DNA of 64,000 bases from an uncultured Pelagibacteraceae bacterium (GTDB taxonomy: Bacteria > Pseudomonadota > Alphaproteobacteria > Pelagibacterales > Pelagibacteraceae): assembly GCA_902586125.1 (NCBI GenBank), contig CACIGI010000003.1, positions 1-64,000 on the forward strand, in the 5' to 3' direction. This document shows positions 63,605-64,000 of this stretch, piece by piece. The position numbers and the translations under genes are program-made. Every line of letters begins with the position of its first letter. Position 1 is the first letter of the stretch. Under the pieces are notes generated by a model. It ran no database searches. It was given only the letters and a program-made list of their open reading frames with translations, and was not told the DNA's origin.

Positions 63605-64000
63605 TTAATTTTTAAATGAGATGTGAATTTTAGGTCCTCTTTTATAATTTCTGTAATCTAAACCTTTGATTGGGTAATTCCTTGTTGTTTTTTGTTTTTT
63701 TATCCTAAATTTTTTTGGATTAATTAATGTCATTTCAATTACTTGTGGTATCCCTTTACTATCGACACTACCATAATTATTTGCATTAATATGAATATTT
63801 CTTAGCTTAGATTTGTTTATAAAATCTTTTATTTTTTTTAAATTTTTTTTAAGATTATGAAATTCTATAATCACTAAATTTAGTTTATTAAAATTTTTAT
63901 TTATTTCTTTTAAAACCTTATATTCATCACCTTCAATATCTACTTTCAAAACAATATCTTTATTATCTCCGATTGCCTCAGAAATGGTTATTTGATTATC
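63605..64000 (-). CDS. FkbM-type methyltransferase (5' end beyond window)
   Basis: Frame open past the ATG at 63949 to the window end: DNQITISEAIGDNKDIVLKVDIEGDEYKVLKEI, typical FkbM motif. Confidence 0.75.
   Translation of the reverse strand, partial: DNQITISEAIGDNKDIVLKVDIEGDEYKVLKEINKNFNKLNLVIIEFHNLKKNLKKIKDFINKSKLRNIHINANNYGSVDSKGIPQVIEMTLINPKKFRIKKQKTTRNYPIKGLDYRNYKRGPKIHISFKN

Overview
This is a 64 kb, very AT-rich, densely packed bacterial chromosome segment. It looks alphaproteobacterial and plausibly SAR11/Pelagibacterales-like, inferred from low GC, gene order and a permuted two-piece tmRNA; I ran no taxonomic search. (i) 1-9.1 kb: four tandem paralogous predicted surface proteins with propeller-like repeats and an autotransporter-like C-terminal barrel; the first is cut by the window edge. 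(ii) 9.2-16.5 kb: small lipoprotein, CHASE2-SpoIIE(PP2C) phosphatase, FecR-domain protein with a Lys-rich tail, TPR/outer-membrane-barrel protein, and an ammonium transporter fused to a SpoIIE phosphatase. (iii) 16.6-39.9 kb: a near-complete type IVa pilus locus (two pilins, pilC, pilB, secretin, pilP, pilO, fused pilM-pilN, pilD, pilY1, pilX, pilW, pilV, fimT, pilT). Inside it sit two STAS anti-anti-sigma-like proteins, an RsbW-like HATPase and a GAF-SpoIIE phosphatase, together a complete partner-switching parts list. (iv) A 540 bp intergenic region upstream of pilMN carries eight copies of a 10-bp motif (TCTAACACAA / TTGTGTTAGA), mostly 20-25 bp apart. (v) 40-62 kb: mostly core genes (msrB, HDAC-like, dehydrogenase, EamA, dadA-like, rodA, mrdA, mreD/C/B, leuA, ilvC/H/I, miaA, degP-like, hflC/K, mrp, thyX). 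(vi) Circularly permuted two-piece ssrA (tag ANESYAIAA), a PQQ sugar dehydrogenase-like gene and a partial FkbM-type methyltransferase. The best candidate for an undescribed system is the partner-switching network (Amt, CHASE2 and GAF inputs) built into and around the type IV pilus locus, with the motif array as a possible promoter control element.
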